A program made the translations under genes and the position numbers. Shown here in pieces: positions 1 to 5,510 of a DNA stretch of 7,896 bases (the first letter of the stretch is position 1; the number at the start of each line of letters is the position of its first letter). The DNA lies in assembly GCA_020345705.1 (NCBI GenBank), contig CP070766.1, forward strand, positions 2,360,284 to 2,368,179. The letters run 5' to 3'. Below the pieces are notes generated by a model that made no database searches, had not been told where the DNA came from, and saw only the letters and a list, made by a program, of their open reading frames with translations. Origin of the DNA: Candidatus Zixiibacteriota bacterium (GTDB lineage: Bacteria; Zixibacteria; MSB-5A5; GN15; PGXB01).

Positions 1-309
1 ACCGAACTGACGTCAAATACCGCTACAACCCAGATGATCCTCCCGATTCTCGGCTCGCTTTCAGCCGCCATTCAGGTCAATCCGCTGCTTTTGATGATCC
101 CGGCGACGCTCTCGGCATCCTGCGCTTTCCTGCTTCCGGTCGCGACGCCCCCCAACGCTATTATTTTTGCCTCCGGGCAAATAACCATCGGCAAAATGGC
201 TAGAACCGGCGTTATTCTGAATCTTATCGGCGTTATTCTAATAACACTTGCAATTTACCTTCTGGGAAGGTATATATTCAGCATAGATCCGGGTCAGTTT
301 CCCGGCTGA
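1..309 (+). CDS. DASS/SLC13-family sodium:anion symporter, C-terminal part
   Basis: The gene enters from the left edge; frame 1 is open from base 1, giving 102 residues before the TGA. It carries two family hallmarks: an SNT motif (TSNTATTQ, about residues 4-11), which in DASS transporters such as VcINDY forms part of a sodium/carboxylate site, and the ATPPNAI motif near residue 54, just before the last helices. Two hydrophobic stretches (about residues 26-52 and 73-97) look like membrane helices, and the protein ends soon after the second, as is usual. The family moves di- or tricarboxylates, and some members sulfate, into the cell with sodium. The cysteine-synthesis gene downstream makes sulfate tempting, but the substrate cannot be read from this fragment. 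No convincing terminator follows, so read-through into the next unit is possible. Confidence 0.88.
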   Translation, partial: TELTSNTATTQMILPILGSLSAAIQVNPLLLMIPATLSASCAFLLPVATPPNAIIFASGQITIGKMARTGVILNLIGVILITLAIYLLGRYIFSIDPGQFPG

Positions 310-330
310 GCAAATACCGGATAAATTGGG

Positions 331-358
331 TTGACATTTATATTTTTTTTGACATAAC
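331..358 (+). promoter_or_regulatory. Putative sigma70-type promoter for the rrf2-cysK unit
   Basis: A perfect -35 box TTGACA (331-336) is followed after 16 bases by CATAAC (353-358), a 4/6 match to a -10 box. The spacer is very A/T-rich, with a run of eight T. A second TTGACA lies at 349-354 with a poor -10 (TTTTAG) 17 bases further on, so two overlapping promoters are possible. The predicted transcript would start near 365, about 45 bases before the first leader ORF. This is consensus matching only. Confidence 0.45.
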
Positions 359-409
359 GTTACTCTCATCATTTTAGACAACGAGATTTGACGAACGGAG
401 GTAACACAT

Positions 410-448
410 ATGTCACGCAAAGTTGTTTTTTCTTGTCCAGATAAGTAA
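410..448 (+). CDS. Possible 12-residue leader peptide with a strong RBS
   Basis: ATG at 410 follows an almost ideal Shine-Dalgarno sequence, GGAGGT (397-402), at a spacing of seven bases. The product would be MSRKVVFSCPDK, which contains one cysteine codon. It lies between the putative promoter and the rrf2-cysK genes. The ribosome binding site is the best in this part of the window, which is hard to explain if nothing is translated from it. The product is not recognised and no terminator hairpin follows, so classical transcription attenuation is not supported. It may be a regulatory uORF, a chance ORF, or the start of a 42-residue ORF broken in the T6 run at 426-431, because the next ORF's frame is open through this point. 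Confidence 0.35.
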   Translation: MSRKVVFSCPDK

Positions 449-470
449 AATACAAACGAAAGGCAATAAC

Positions 471-539
471 ATGCGTAATAAGAGCGACATAGATAAATTT
501 GTAGAATTAACCGTAGTTATATTCATGGGGGTGTTATGA
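471..539 (+). CDS. Possible 22-residue ORF translationally coupled to rrf2
   Basis: ATG at 471 has an AAAGG ribosome binding site seven bases upstream (459-463). The 22-residue product has a charged first half (MRNKSDIDKF) and a hydrophobic second half (VELTVVIFMGVL). Its TGA stop overlaps the ATG of the Rrf2 gene in the four-base arrangement ATGA (536-539), the usual geometry of translational coupling. It resembles no family I know and could be a leader peptide or a chance ORF. The frame is open back to a TAA at 402-404, so an extended or frameshifted version joined to the 12-residue ORF upstream cannot be excluded. Confidence 0.35.
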   Translation: MRNKSDIDKFVELTVVIFMGVL

Positions 540-943
540 TCTCGCTAAAAGCGCAATACGGTCTGAAAGCCATCGTAGCATTGGCCGCCCATTACGGCAA
601 AGGCGCTTTGCAGGCCAAGGAAATTGCCGGAAGCCAGGATGTTCCGGTGAGGTATCTTGAACTTCTTCTGTCACAACTCAGGAGAGCTAGGCTGGTTGAG
701 GCGACCAGGGGCAAAAAAGGCGGGTATTTCCTGTCAAAGAAGCCCAATACCATTAGCGTGTATGACATAGTGGCCGCATTTGAAGGTAGCGTTCTGTTCC
801 CGCAGAACGGTCGCAATCGGAAGGATTCTCTCTCTTTTGTCTGGAAAGAGGCAGAGAAATCGGTGGTGAAATACTTCAGGTCTATTAAGGTCTCGGATCT
901 TGTTCCGAAGCTGAAGTCAGGCAAAGAAATGTATCACATTTAG
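536..943 (+). CDS. Rrf2-family transcriptional repressor, cysteine-free (CymR-like)
   Basis: This is a 135-residue DNA-binding regulator of the Rrf2 family, with the usual length and layout. The N-terminal winged helix-turn-helix starts MISLKAQYGLKAI, has the recognition region VPVRYLELLLSQLRRARLV (about 36-54) and the wing RGKKGGYFLSKKP (about 58-70). The dimerisation helix follows at about 97-118. The start has a GGGGGTG ribosome binding site close upstream. There is no cysteine at all, so the three-cysteine Fe-S site of IscR, NsrR or RirA members is absent; this is the state of CymR, the cysteine-metabolism repressor of Firmicutes that works as a complex with CysK. The protein ends in MYHI with a C-terminal isoleucine, and cysK begins 38 bases downstream. 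I infer control of cysteine synthesis, probably including its own operon. The family is certain; the CymR-like role is inference. Confidence 0.92.
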   Translation: MISLKAQYGLKAIVALAAHYGKGALQAKEIAGSQDVPVRYLELLLSQLRRARLVEATRGKKGGYFLSKKPNTISVYDIVAAFEGSVLFPQNGRNRKDSLSFVWKEAEKSVVKYFRSIKVSDLVPKLKSGKEMYHI

Positions 944-981
944 CTTGATCTTCATGCTGCTGACTCATACCAAGAAGCGTT

Positions 982-1914
982 ATGGGTAAAATAGCTTCGG
1001 ACATAACGGAACTGATCGGCCGAACACCTCTCGTGAGACTTAATCGGCTGGCTCAGGGTCTGCCTGGCAAAATAGTCGTAAAGCTCGAATCCTTTAATCC
1101 GCTCTCGTCAGTCAAAGACCGTATCGCCTATTCAATGATCACGGATGCCGAGCGGAAGGGCCTGCTCAAAAAGGACACCGTCATCGTCGAGCCGACCTCC
1201 GGCAATACCGGGATTGCTCTCGCCTATATTTCTGCCGCCCGGGGTTACCGGCTGATCCTGACCATGCCCGATACGATGTCGATTGAAAGGCGAAGCCTGC
1301 TCAAGGCCCTTGGGGCGGAACTGCATCTTACGCCCGGTTCGGAAGGAATGCCCGGCGCCATAAAAAAGGCCGAGGAAATCATGGCTCAGACGCCAAACTC
1401 CTTTATTCCCCAGCAGTTCAAAAACCCGGCAAATCCTGAAATCCATCGCAGGACTACCGGTCCTGAAATCTGGGAGGATACTGACGGCCACGTAGATATA
1501 ATTGTCTCAGCAGTCGGAACCGGGGGAACCGTTACGGGGGCCGGGGAATATCTTAAGAATAAGAAATCCTCGGTAAAAGTCATTGCCGTCGAACCTGCTG
1601 AGTCTCCCGTTCTCTCGGGTGGCCAGAAAGGCCCGCATCCAATCCAGGGCATAGGGGCCGGCTTCAAGCCTGATGTTCTTAATCTGAGTGTCGTTGATGA
1701 GATCATCACGGTGACCGGTGATGAGGCCATTAATATGACACGTCGGTTAGCCAGGGAAGAAGGTATTCTGGCCGGCATTTCGGCCGGTGCTAATGTCGCT
1801 GCGGCCTTGAAAGTCGCCGCCCGGAAAGAGAGCCAGGACAAATTGATCGTGACATTTATCTGCGACACCGGGGAAAGATATCTATCTACACCGACCTTCT
1901 CTGATCTGGAGTAG
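982..1914 (+). CDS. cysK: Cysteine synthase A (O-acetylserine sulfhydrylase)
   Basis: This cytoplasmic PLP enzyme joins O-acetyl-L-serine and sulfide to make cysteine, the last step of cysteine synthesis. The 310 residues match the family length and all core motifs are present: the PLP lysine in SSVKDR (K45), the substrate loop TSGNTG (72-77), the phosphate-binding GTGGT (179-183), the HPIQGIGAGF segment (219-228), the cofactor-ring serine in ISAGAN (S267), and a C-terminal GERYLST. The intact QGIGAGF and TSGNTG segments are those that receive the C-terminal isoleucine of CysE in the cysteine synthase complex. The gene follows the Rrf2 regulator by 38 bases in one direction and is very likely co-transcribed with it. 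The RBS is weak (AAGAAG). A related cystathionine beta-synthase-type activity is less likely because the motifs and length fit CysK. No frameshift is seen. Confidence 0.96.
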   Translation: MGKIASDITELIGRTPLVRLNRLAQGLPGKIVVKLESFNPLSSVKDRIAYSMITDAERKGLLKKDTVIVEPTSGNTGIALAYISAARGYRLILTMPDTMSIERRSLLKALGAELHLTPGSEGMPGAIKKAEEIMAQTPNSFIPQQFKNPANPEIHRRTTGPEIWEDTDGHVDIIVSAVGTGGTVTGAGEYLKNKKSSVKVIAVEPAESPVLSGGQKGPHPIQGIGAGFKPDVLNLSVVDEIITVTGDEAINMTRRLAREEGILAGISAGANVAAALKVAARKESQDKLIVTFICDTGERYLSTPTFSDLE

Positions 1915-1998
1915 GCCGGTTTGCAGCCTGATTTGCCCGCTCAAAATGGAACGGCGTTTTAGCTTCTGTTCTAATTTGGCAGAGTGTCAGGGGCAGAA

Positions 1999-2016
1999 TA
2001 CGGCTCAGATGCCGTA
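1999..2016 (+). repeat. Small inverted repeat (hairpin) in the gap after cysK
   Basis: TACGGC (1999-2004) and GCCGTA (2011-2016) form a perfect six-pair stem with a six-base loop, 85 bases beyond the cysK stop. No T-run follows, so it is not a convincing intrinsic terminator. It may be an mRNA 3'-end stabilising hairpin or have no role. Confidence 0.3.
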
Positions 2017-2023
2017 CTCGTAT

Positions 2024-2052
2024 TTGTGCGAATATTGCAGTCAATTTATTAT
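2024..2052 (+). promoter_or_regulatory. Weak candidate promoter inside the cysK-isomerase gap
   Basis: TTGTGC (2024-2029, 3/6 to the -35 consensus) is 17 bases from TATTAT (2047-2052, 5/6 to the -10 consensus). A transcript starting near 2059 would run about 190 bases to the terminator at 2214-2252. The local A/T richness makes a chance -10 match likely. Confidence 0.25.
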
Positions 2053-2058
2053 CAACAA

Positions 2059-2252
2059 CTTACCTTATTCCTTCAGTCTTGCTGATAATCCGGCACATGT
2101 GAGGCTTTAGGACATAATCAGGATTTCTGTTTTTGGGTACGAGGATCTTTGACAGCATGACCAAAAGGGGGCGCGTGTAGCCGCAGCACACGATTTGCTG
2201 CCCTTCCATTGATAACCGCTTCAGGCTTACCATGAATCTGAAGCGGTTTTTT
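2059..2252 (+). ncRNA. Possible small RNA or attenuator leader upstream of the isomerase gene
   Basis: The 300-base stretch between cysK and the isomerase gene has no credible ORF but holds a candidate promoter and ends in a strong intrinsic terminator. Overlapping short stems are visible near 2170-2205 (CGTGT with ACACG; GCAGC with GCTGC, which exclude each other). CTTCAG at 2071-2076 is also complementary to the terminator's 3' arm, so alternative folds are possible. I recognise no known RNA: it lacks the features of tRNA, tmRNA, SRP RNA or RNase P RNA. The same sequence could be only a long cysK 3' untranslated region. Confidence 0.25.
2214..2252 (+). terminator. Strong intrinsic (Rho-independent) terminator
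   Basis: AACCGCTTCAG (2214-2224) and CTGAAGCGGTT (2238-2248) form a perfect 11-pair stem with a 13-base loop, and six T (2247-2252) end the structure. This is by far the best terminator in the window. It contains the ATG at 2232, the first possible start of the downstream ORF, which argues against that start. It could end the rrf2-cysK transcript, an independent small RNA, or act as an attenuator for the next gene. Confidence 0.85.
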
Positions 2253-2288
2253 ATACGTGTAAGCGGCGATATGGCTTATATTCAGCCG

Positions 2289-3092
2289 ATGGCAAAGAGA
2301 TACAGACTGGGAATCTCAACGACAGTCGACTATACCGTCGACATCTATGAGCAGTTGCGGCTGTTTTCGAAGGCCGGTTTTGAATTCGTCTCCATCGGGG
2401 CACAATTGGAACACAGCCGCTTTCCGGAGCCGGATCGTTTTGTAGAACTGGCAGAGAAGGCCGCCGGCCTCGGCCTTGCTATTGAGTCGGCCCATGCGCC
2501 TTTTGGAGATGAATATGACCTGGCCGCGACCGGTGGGGCCTTGAGGCAAGCCGCCGCCGATAAAACGATTGACTTTGCGCGCCGATCGGCCGAATACGGT
2601 ATTCCGATGGTCATTATTCACCCTCATCATTATTTTTCCGATGATAAAGAAGCCTGCTTTGAAAGAGCGGCTGATTCTCTGGCCAAGGTTCTACTGGGAA
2701 AGCCGGACAAAATCGTAGTCGCCATCGAAAACCTTCCAACCAGAGAAGGCTCATGGATTTGCGATCAACTTCTGCAGGCTTTGGACCGGCGCAGGGTCGG
2801 TTTCTGCTACGACAGTTCCCACGAGAATATGAGCGGCGCGCCGTTCCATCTTCTGAAAAAACATTACTTGAGGATGATCACATGTCATCTGTCCGATAAT
2901 CAGGGGTTTAAGGACCAGCATCTCGTTCCCGGAGACGGAAATATAAAGTGGGACGAACTGAGGTCCTACTTCGACAAGTCACCGAAAATCCACGACGTCC
3001 TTCTGGAAGTCGGGACAGGGGAGAAGCTTACCGAGCCGGTGGAAGAATTTGTCATGAGGGCCGCCAAAAGAGCGAAGGAGATATTCGGCTGA
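2289..3092 (+). CDS. Sugar phosphate isomerase/epimerase-family TIM-barrel protein
   Basis: This is a 267-residue member of the xylose isomerase-like / AP endonuclease 2 superfamily: metal-dependent TIM barrels that include sugar isomerases, epimerases and endonuclease IV. Strand 1 is RLGISTTVDY. Likely metal or catalytic residues sit at the strand ends as expected: H69 (ESAHAPF), H111 (IIHPHHY), E147 (VAIENL), D175/H178 (CYDSSHEN), H200 (ITCHLSDN), H211 in QHLVPGDGNI and E240 (LLEVG). The ORF is open from an ATG at 2232, but that codon lies in a terminator loop and its first residues are low in homology value. ATG 2289 (MAKRYRLGIS) puts strand 1 at the N-terminus as in relatives; ATG 2271 is an alternative. 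None has a clear RBS. Substrate is unknown; the VPGDG motif is common to several isomerase branches, so a DNA-repair role is less likely. Confidence 0.85.
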   Translation: MAKRYRLGISTTVDYTVDIYEQLRLFSKAGFEFVSIGAQLEHSRFPEPDRFVELAEKAAGLGLAIESAHAPFGDEYDLAATGGALRQAAADKTIDFARRSAEYGIPMVIIHPHHYFSDDKEACFERAADSLAKVLLGKPDKIVVAIENLPTREGSWICDQLLQALDRRRVGFCYDSSHENMSGAPFHLLKKHYLRMITCHLSDNQGFKDQHLVPGDGNIKWDELRSYFDKSPKIHDVLLEVGTGEKLTEPVEEFVMRAAKRAKEIFG

Positions 3093-3250
3093 GGTTCCGG
3101 GCGCTGATTATTTTAGATAGGAACAAAAGCTCGGCCTTCTCATATTAGAATTAGAAATCACAATTTGGGAGATGCGAACGAATCGCCGCTTTGCGGAAAT
3201 AGAATAATTTGGATTTTTCATAGAAATATCGCAGAGGAGAAAGCTATAAA

Positions 3251-4162
3251 ATGAGCATAGGAAATACTTCAATGATCAAGAATATTGATGTCTGTCTCCT
3301 GGCTGTGCTGATAATTGCGGCCCTTACGGTTTCAGGTCCTCTTGCCGACACCACCGCCCAGCCGGAATCATCTGATCCCCACATCGCCAAAGGCAATGAG
3401 CTGTTGAGCACCGGTCAGCCGGCGGCTGCTATCGCCGAATATGACAAGTCTCTGGCCATCGACGCCACCAATGCCGCTGTCTATCTTCAGCGCGGGATAG
3501 CGCATGGAATGGCCGGTAATCTCAATCAGGCCATCAAGGATTTCAGCGAGTCAATCAGACTCGACCCATCGATTCCTGAGGCCTACTTCAGCCGCGCCCT
3601 GGCACATGAACGACTCAATGACAGAGACAAGGCGATTCAGGATTATGGCAAGGCAATCGAGGTGAATTCAGAGTATGCCCGGGCTTACTACAACCGGGGG
3701 GTAGTGCAGCACCTCAAGGGGCTTCACAATCTCGCTATTGACGACTTTCAGAGCGCCATCAGAATAGACCCCGGTTATGCCAAAGCCTATTTCAATATGG
3801 GGGTGGCCTATCGGGCGATGAACAACAATGACATGGCGATAAAGAGCTACACTCGTGCCGGGGAGCTGGACCCTTATATGGCCGATGCCTTTTATAATCG
3901 AGCGCGTGTCTATTATGATGAAAATAAATTCGAACTGGCTATACGTGATTACAGGAGGGTCATCGAAATTGACTCCACCCACGCCGAGGCCTATTTCAGC
4001 CTGGGGGCGACCTGTGAATGGACCCGCCAGTATGATGAATGCTTCTGGGCTTACGATATGTATATCAAGCACGCTCCGAGGGAGGATTCGGCAAGAGTGA
4101 GGGCTCTCAGGGCCAGATATGAAGAGATAGAACGGAAGAAGGCGATGTTCGATAAGCCCTGA
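3251..4162 (+). CDS. Secreted or membrane-anchored TPR-repeat protein
   Basis: The protein has 303 residues. The N-terminus has basic residue K10 followed by a hydrophobic segment (about 14-31) and a likely signal-peptidase region near PLADTTA, so it is exported or anchored with the repeats in the periplasm. Seven consecutive 34-residue tetratricopeptide repeats run from residue 45 to 282 (45, 79, 113, 147, 181, 215, 249), with the usual A-Y-x-x-G/R...A-I-x-D-Y/F...I-x-x-D-P pattern; the last is degenerate. A charged helical tail (RALRARYEEIERKKAM) closes the protein. TPR arrays bind other proteins, but the partner cannot be told. AGAGGAGA lies 10-11 bases before ATG 3251; ATG 3272 would give a shorter, more typical signal peptide. 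The gene stands alone, 158 bases after the isomerase gene and convergent with the minus-strand cluster, only 18 bases apart with no clear terminator between. Confidence 0.88.
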   Translation: MSIGNTSMIKNIDVCLLAVLIIAALTVSGPLADTTAQPESSDPHIAKGNELLSTGQPAAAIAEYDKSLAIDATNAAVYLQRGIAHGMAGNLNQAIKDFSESIRLDPSIPEAYFSRALAHERLNDRDKAIQDYGKAIEVNSEYARAYYNRGVVQHLKGLHNLAIDDFQSAIRIDPGYAKAYFNMGVAYRAMNNNDMAIKSYTRAGELDPYMADAFYNRARVYYDENKFELAIRDYRRVIEIDSTHAEAYFSLGATCEWTRQYDECFWAYDMYIKHAPREDSARVRALRARYEEIERKKAMFDKP

Positions 4163-4180
4163 TGTACTGCCTCTGGAAAT

Positions 4181-4648
4181 CTATATTAGATGTGAAACGA
4201 GCTCACCCACCTTCGACAGGAATTCACTGTCCTTTTTCGAGAAGGCCGACGGAGTGTGTGAATCTATATCGAGCTCCCCCACCAATTCTCCATTTCTGAA
4301 GATCGGAACGACGATCTCCGATCTGACTTTTGGGCTGCAGGCCAGGTAGTTGTCCTCCTTGGTGACATCCTGGACCAGGAAGGTTTCTTCAGAGTCGGCA
4401 GCACGGCCACAGATCCCCTTGCCAAATGGAATCCTGACGTGCTCCGTCGGCTCGCCGACAAAAGGACCAAGGACGAGCTCTCTTTTTCGGCTCTTGTCGA
4501 CGCGGTAGAATCCAACCCAGTCGTATCCGGCAATATTTTTACTTAAGAGATTACAGACAACCTCAAGTTTAAACTCCTTGTTGCTGGCGATAGCGGTAAT
4601 TGCCTTAATTCTTTCAAGGAGTGTGTCGAAAAGCTCCTGCCTTTCCAT
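4181..4648 (-). CDS. msrC: GAF-domain free methionine-(R)-sulfoxide reductase (fRMsr/MsrC-type)
   Basis: This cytoplasmic 155-residue enzyme has a single GAF domain; the family reduces free L-methionine-(R)-sulfoxide back to methionine with thioredoxin-type reductants. Family landmarks are clear: YDWVGFY (42-48), LVLGPFVGEP (58-67), RIPFGKGICG (72-81), and LACSPKVRSEIVVPI (from about 102). C80 and C104 are 24 apart, exactly as Cys94 and Cys118 of the E. coli enzyme, so C104 should be the catalytic cysteine. The position of Cys84, the usual resolving cysteine, is H70 here; C32 is the only other cysteine. An AGAGGAAA RBS precedes the ATG directly. The gene starts 29 bases after the AhpD-like gene and is probably its operon partner. 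A generic GAF sensor is the alternative, but the motifs favour the reductase. Confidence 0.85.
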   Translation of the reverse strand: MERQELFDTLLERIKAITAIASNKEFKLEVVCNLLSKNIAGYDWVGFYRVDKSRKRELVLGPFVGEPTEHVRIPFGKGICGRAADSEETFLVQDVTKEDNYLACSPKVRSEIVVPIFRNGELVGELDIDSHTPSAFSKKDSEFLSKVGELVSHLI

Positions 4649-4677
4649 TTTCCTCTACCTTCATCCTCTCTCGCTGG

Positions 4678-5028
4678 TCATTCGCCTCGTTTCATTTCAT
4701 CCCACACCTTCCAGATCCGCCGGAGGTGCGGGATTGTGATCGATCCGCCCACCATGAGACCGATGGCCAGGGTTTCCTCCAGTTCGGAATCGGTTACGGA
4801 CTCCTCCCGGCACCTGATAAGATGATACATGATGCAGTCGTCACAGCGGAGCACCAGCGATGTAACAAGGCCCATCAGCTCCTTCAGTCTGGCGGGCAGA
4901 ACGCCGTCCTGATAGGCCTGCCAGTCAAGGTTGACAAACCGCTTGACATTTGTGCCGGAGTATTTCAGAACAAGTTCATTGAGTCGTTCCCGTTCTTTCC
5001 GGAATTTATCGATCCTGTTTTCTGCCAC
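4678..5028 (-). CDS. AhpD/carboxymuconolactone decarboxylase-like CxxC protein
   Basis: This is a 116-residue all-helical protein of the CMD/AhpD superfamily. The redox motif C62-D-D-C65-x3-H69 is present, with E50 twelve residues before C62. This reproduces the spacing of the AhpD proton relay (Glu118, Cys130, Cys133, His137 of the Mycobacterium protein), so a disulfide reductase or peroxidase activity is more likely than decarboxylation. A second conserved segment, LAIGLMVGGSITIPHLRR, follows. The start is GTG at 5028, with AGGG seven bases upstream and an in-frame TAA a dozen codons before. The gene is followed after 29 bases by the methionine sulfoxide reductase gene, which suggests a joint role in thiol-based oxidative-stress repair. 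The physiological partner or substrate is unknown. Confidence 0.85.
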   Translation of the reverse strand: MAENRIDKFRKERERLNELVLKYSGTNVKRFVNLDWQAYQDGVLPARLKELMGLVTSLVLRCDDCIMYHLIRCREESVTDSELEETLAIGLMVGGSITIPHLRRIWKVWDEMKRGE

Positions 5029-5082
5029 AATATAACCCTGATATTCGCTGTGTTTCCAGAGTTGTTAATCGATCACTTACAG

Positions 5083-5297
5083 CTAATATCCCCTCAATTC
5101 ATAATCGATGTTTCCTCGCAGGTCGGGAACTCCATCGATGATTCCGTTAACATAATCAAACGATTTGTCGGAATGAAATTCTACGCGTTCACTTTCGACA
5201 CAGTCGTGTTTATGAAGCAATTCTGTGCAAGGGGCGTGAGCGAATACAAGTGCAATGCAAGAGACGACTATAAAAAGATTCCCCGGCCCTTCTTCAT
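5083..5297 (-). pseudogene. Small secreted-protein gene, probably frameshifted
   Basis: An ATG at 5297 with an AGGGTG RBS seven bases upstream starts MKKGRGIFL and then meets TAG. Immediately after, a second frame reads IVVSCIALVFAHAPC and continues to a stop at 5083. Adding one base to the homopolymer at 5272-5276 (five A on the + strand) joins them into one 71-residue protein with a textbook signal peptide (MKK, hydrophobic core, AHA cleavage site) and a mature part containing three cysteines or histidine-cysteine pairs (HKHDC). The downstream frame is open upstream to an ATG at 5382, but that ATG lies inside a good promoter -10 and has no RBS. The product is not recognised. It could be a true pseudogene, a sequence error, or programmed slippage. 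It lies 54 bases before the AhpD-like gene and on the same predicted transcript. Confidence 0.45.
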
Positions 5298-5370
5298 TAT
5301 TGCACCCTGTGACGCCGTGAACAAATTGAGCTGCCTTTTCCTCCGCCAAAGGTTCCAATTCTACATCTGT

Positions 5371-5399
5371 ATTATCATACAAAACTGCGGTTTACGCAA
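5371..5399 (-). promoter_or_regulatory. Putative sigma70-type promoter for the minus-strand redox cluster
   Basis: Read on the minus strand, TTGCGT (5399-5394) is 17 bases from GATAAT (5376-5371), a 5/6 match to the -10 consensus at ideal spacing. The transcript would start near 5364, about 65 bases before the ATG at 5297, and could cover the small secreted-protein gene, the AhpD-like gene and the methionine sulfoxide reductase gene. Confidence 0.45.
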
Positions 5400-5446
5400 A
5401 TCATTTCTGTCTGAGGCTCTTTTATCAGTTGACCGCTTCAGGGCTC

Positions 5447-5458
5447 TTTGCCGGCAAA
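5447..5458. repeat. 12-base perfect palindrome between divergent units
   Basis: TTTGCCGGCAAA is a perfect palindrome about 50 bases upstream of the minus-strand promoter, within the divergent intergenic region. Such a site could be an operator, but one or two 12-base palindromes are expected by chance in a window this long. Confidence 0.2.
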
Positions 5459-5489
5459 TATATTTTTATTGACTTTTTGCCGCTGAAAG

Positions 5490-5510
5490 CCGTTTTATGG
5501 CCGAAAACGG
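5490..5510. repeat. Inverted repeat CCGTTTT / AAAACGG in the divergent intergenic region
   Basis: CCGTTTT (5490-5496) and AAAACGG (5504-5510) form a seven-pair stem with a seven-base loop. No T-run follows on either strand at the right place, so it is not an evident terminator. The rest of the 5400-5721 gap holds only the candidate promoters and a leader ORF described separately. Confidence 0.3.

Noticed and set aside
355..362. TAACGTTA palindrome at the rrf2 promoter
   Set aside because: Eight-base palindromes are expected about 30 times in a window this long, so position alone does not make it an operator.
238..420. Minus-strand ORF of 60 codons over the rrf2 leader
   Set aside because: No RBS, overlaps the transporter end and the better-supported + strand promoter and leader ORFs.
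1386..1868. Minus-strand ORF of 160 codons inside cysK
   Set aside because: Pure shadow of cysK, with serine/proline-rich low-value translation.
2160..2252. Possible tRNA before the terminator
   Set aside because: No acceptor-stem pairing, no T-loop GTTCGA-type motif and no cloverleaf could be drawn.
4163..4190. Short dyad ATCTA-TAT-TAGAT between the convergent TPR and reductase genes
   Set aside because: Only five A/T-rich pairs, no T-run, and it overlaps the reductase stop codon; not a credible bidirectional terminator.
2215..5442. Shared 11-mer ACCGCTTCAGG at 2215-2225 and 5432-5442
   Set aside because: Several 11-base matches are expected by chance in a window of this size; flanks do not match.
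4621..5472. Long + strand ORF of 283 codons
   Set aside because: It lies antisense to the AhpD-like gene and the start of the methionine sulfoxide reductase gene, both of which have clear family motifs; its translation shows no domain and is the antisense shadow.
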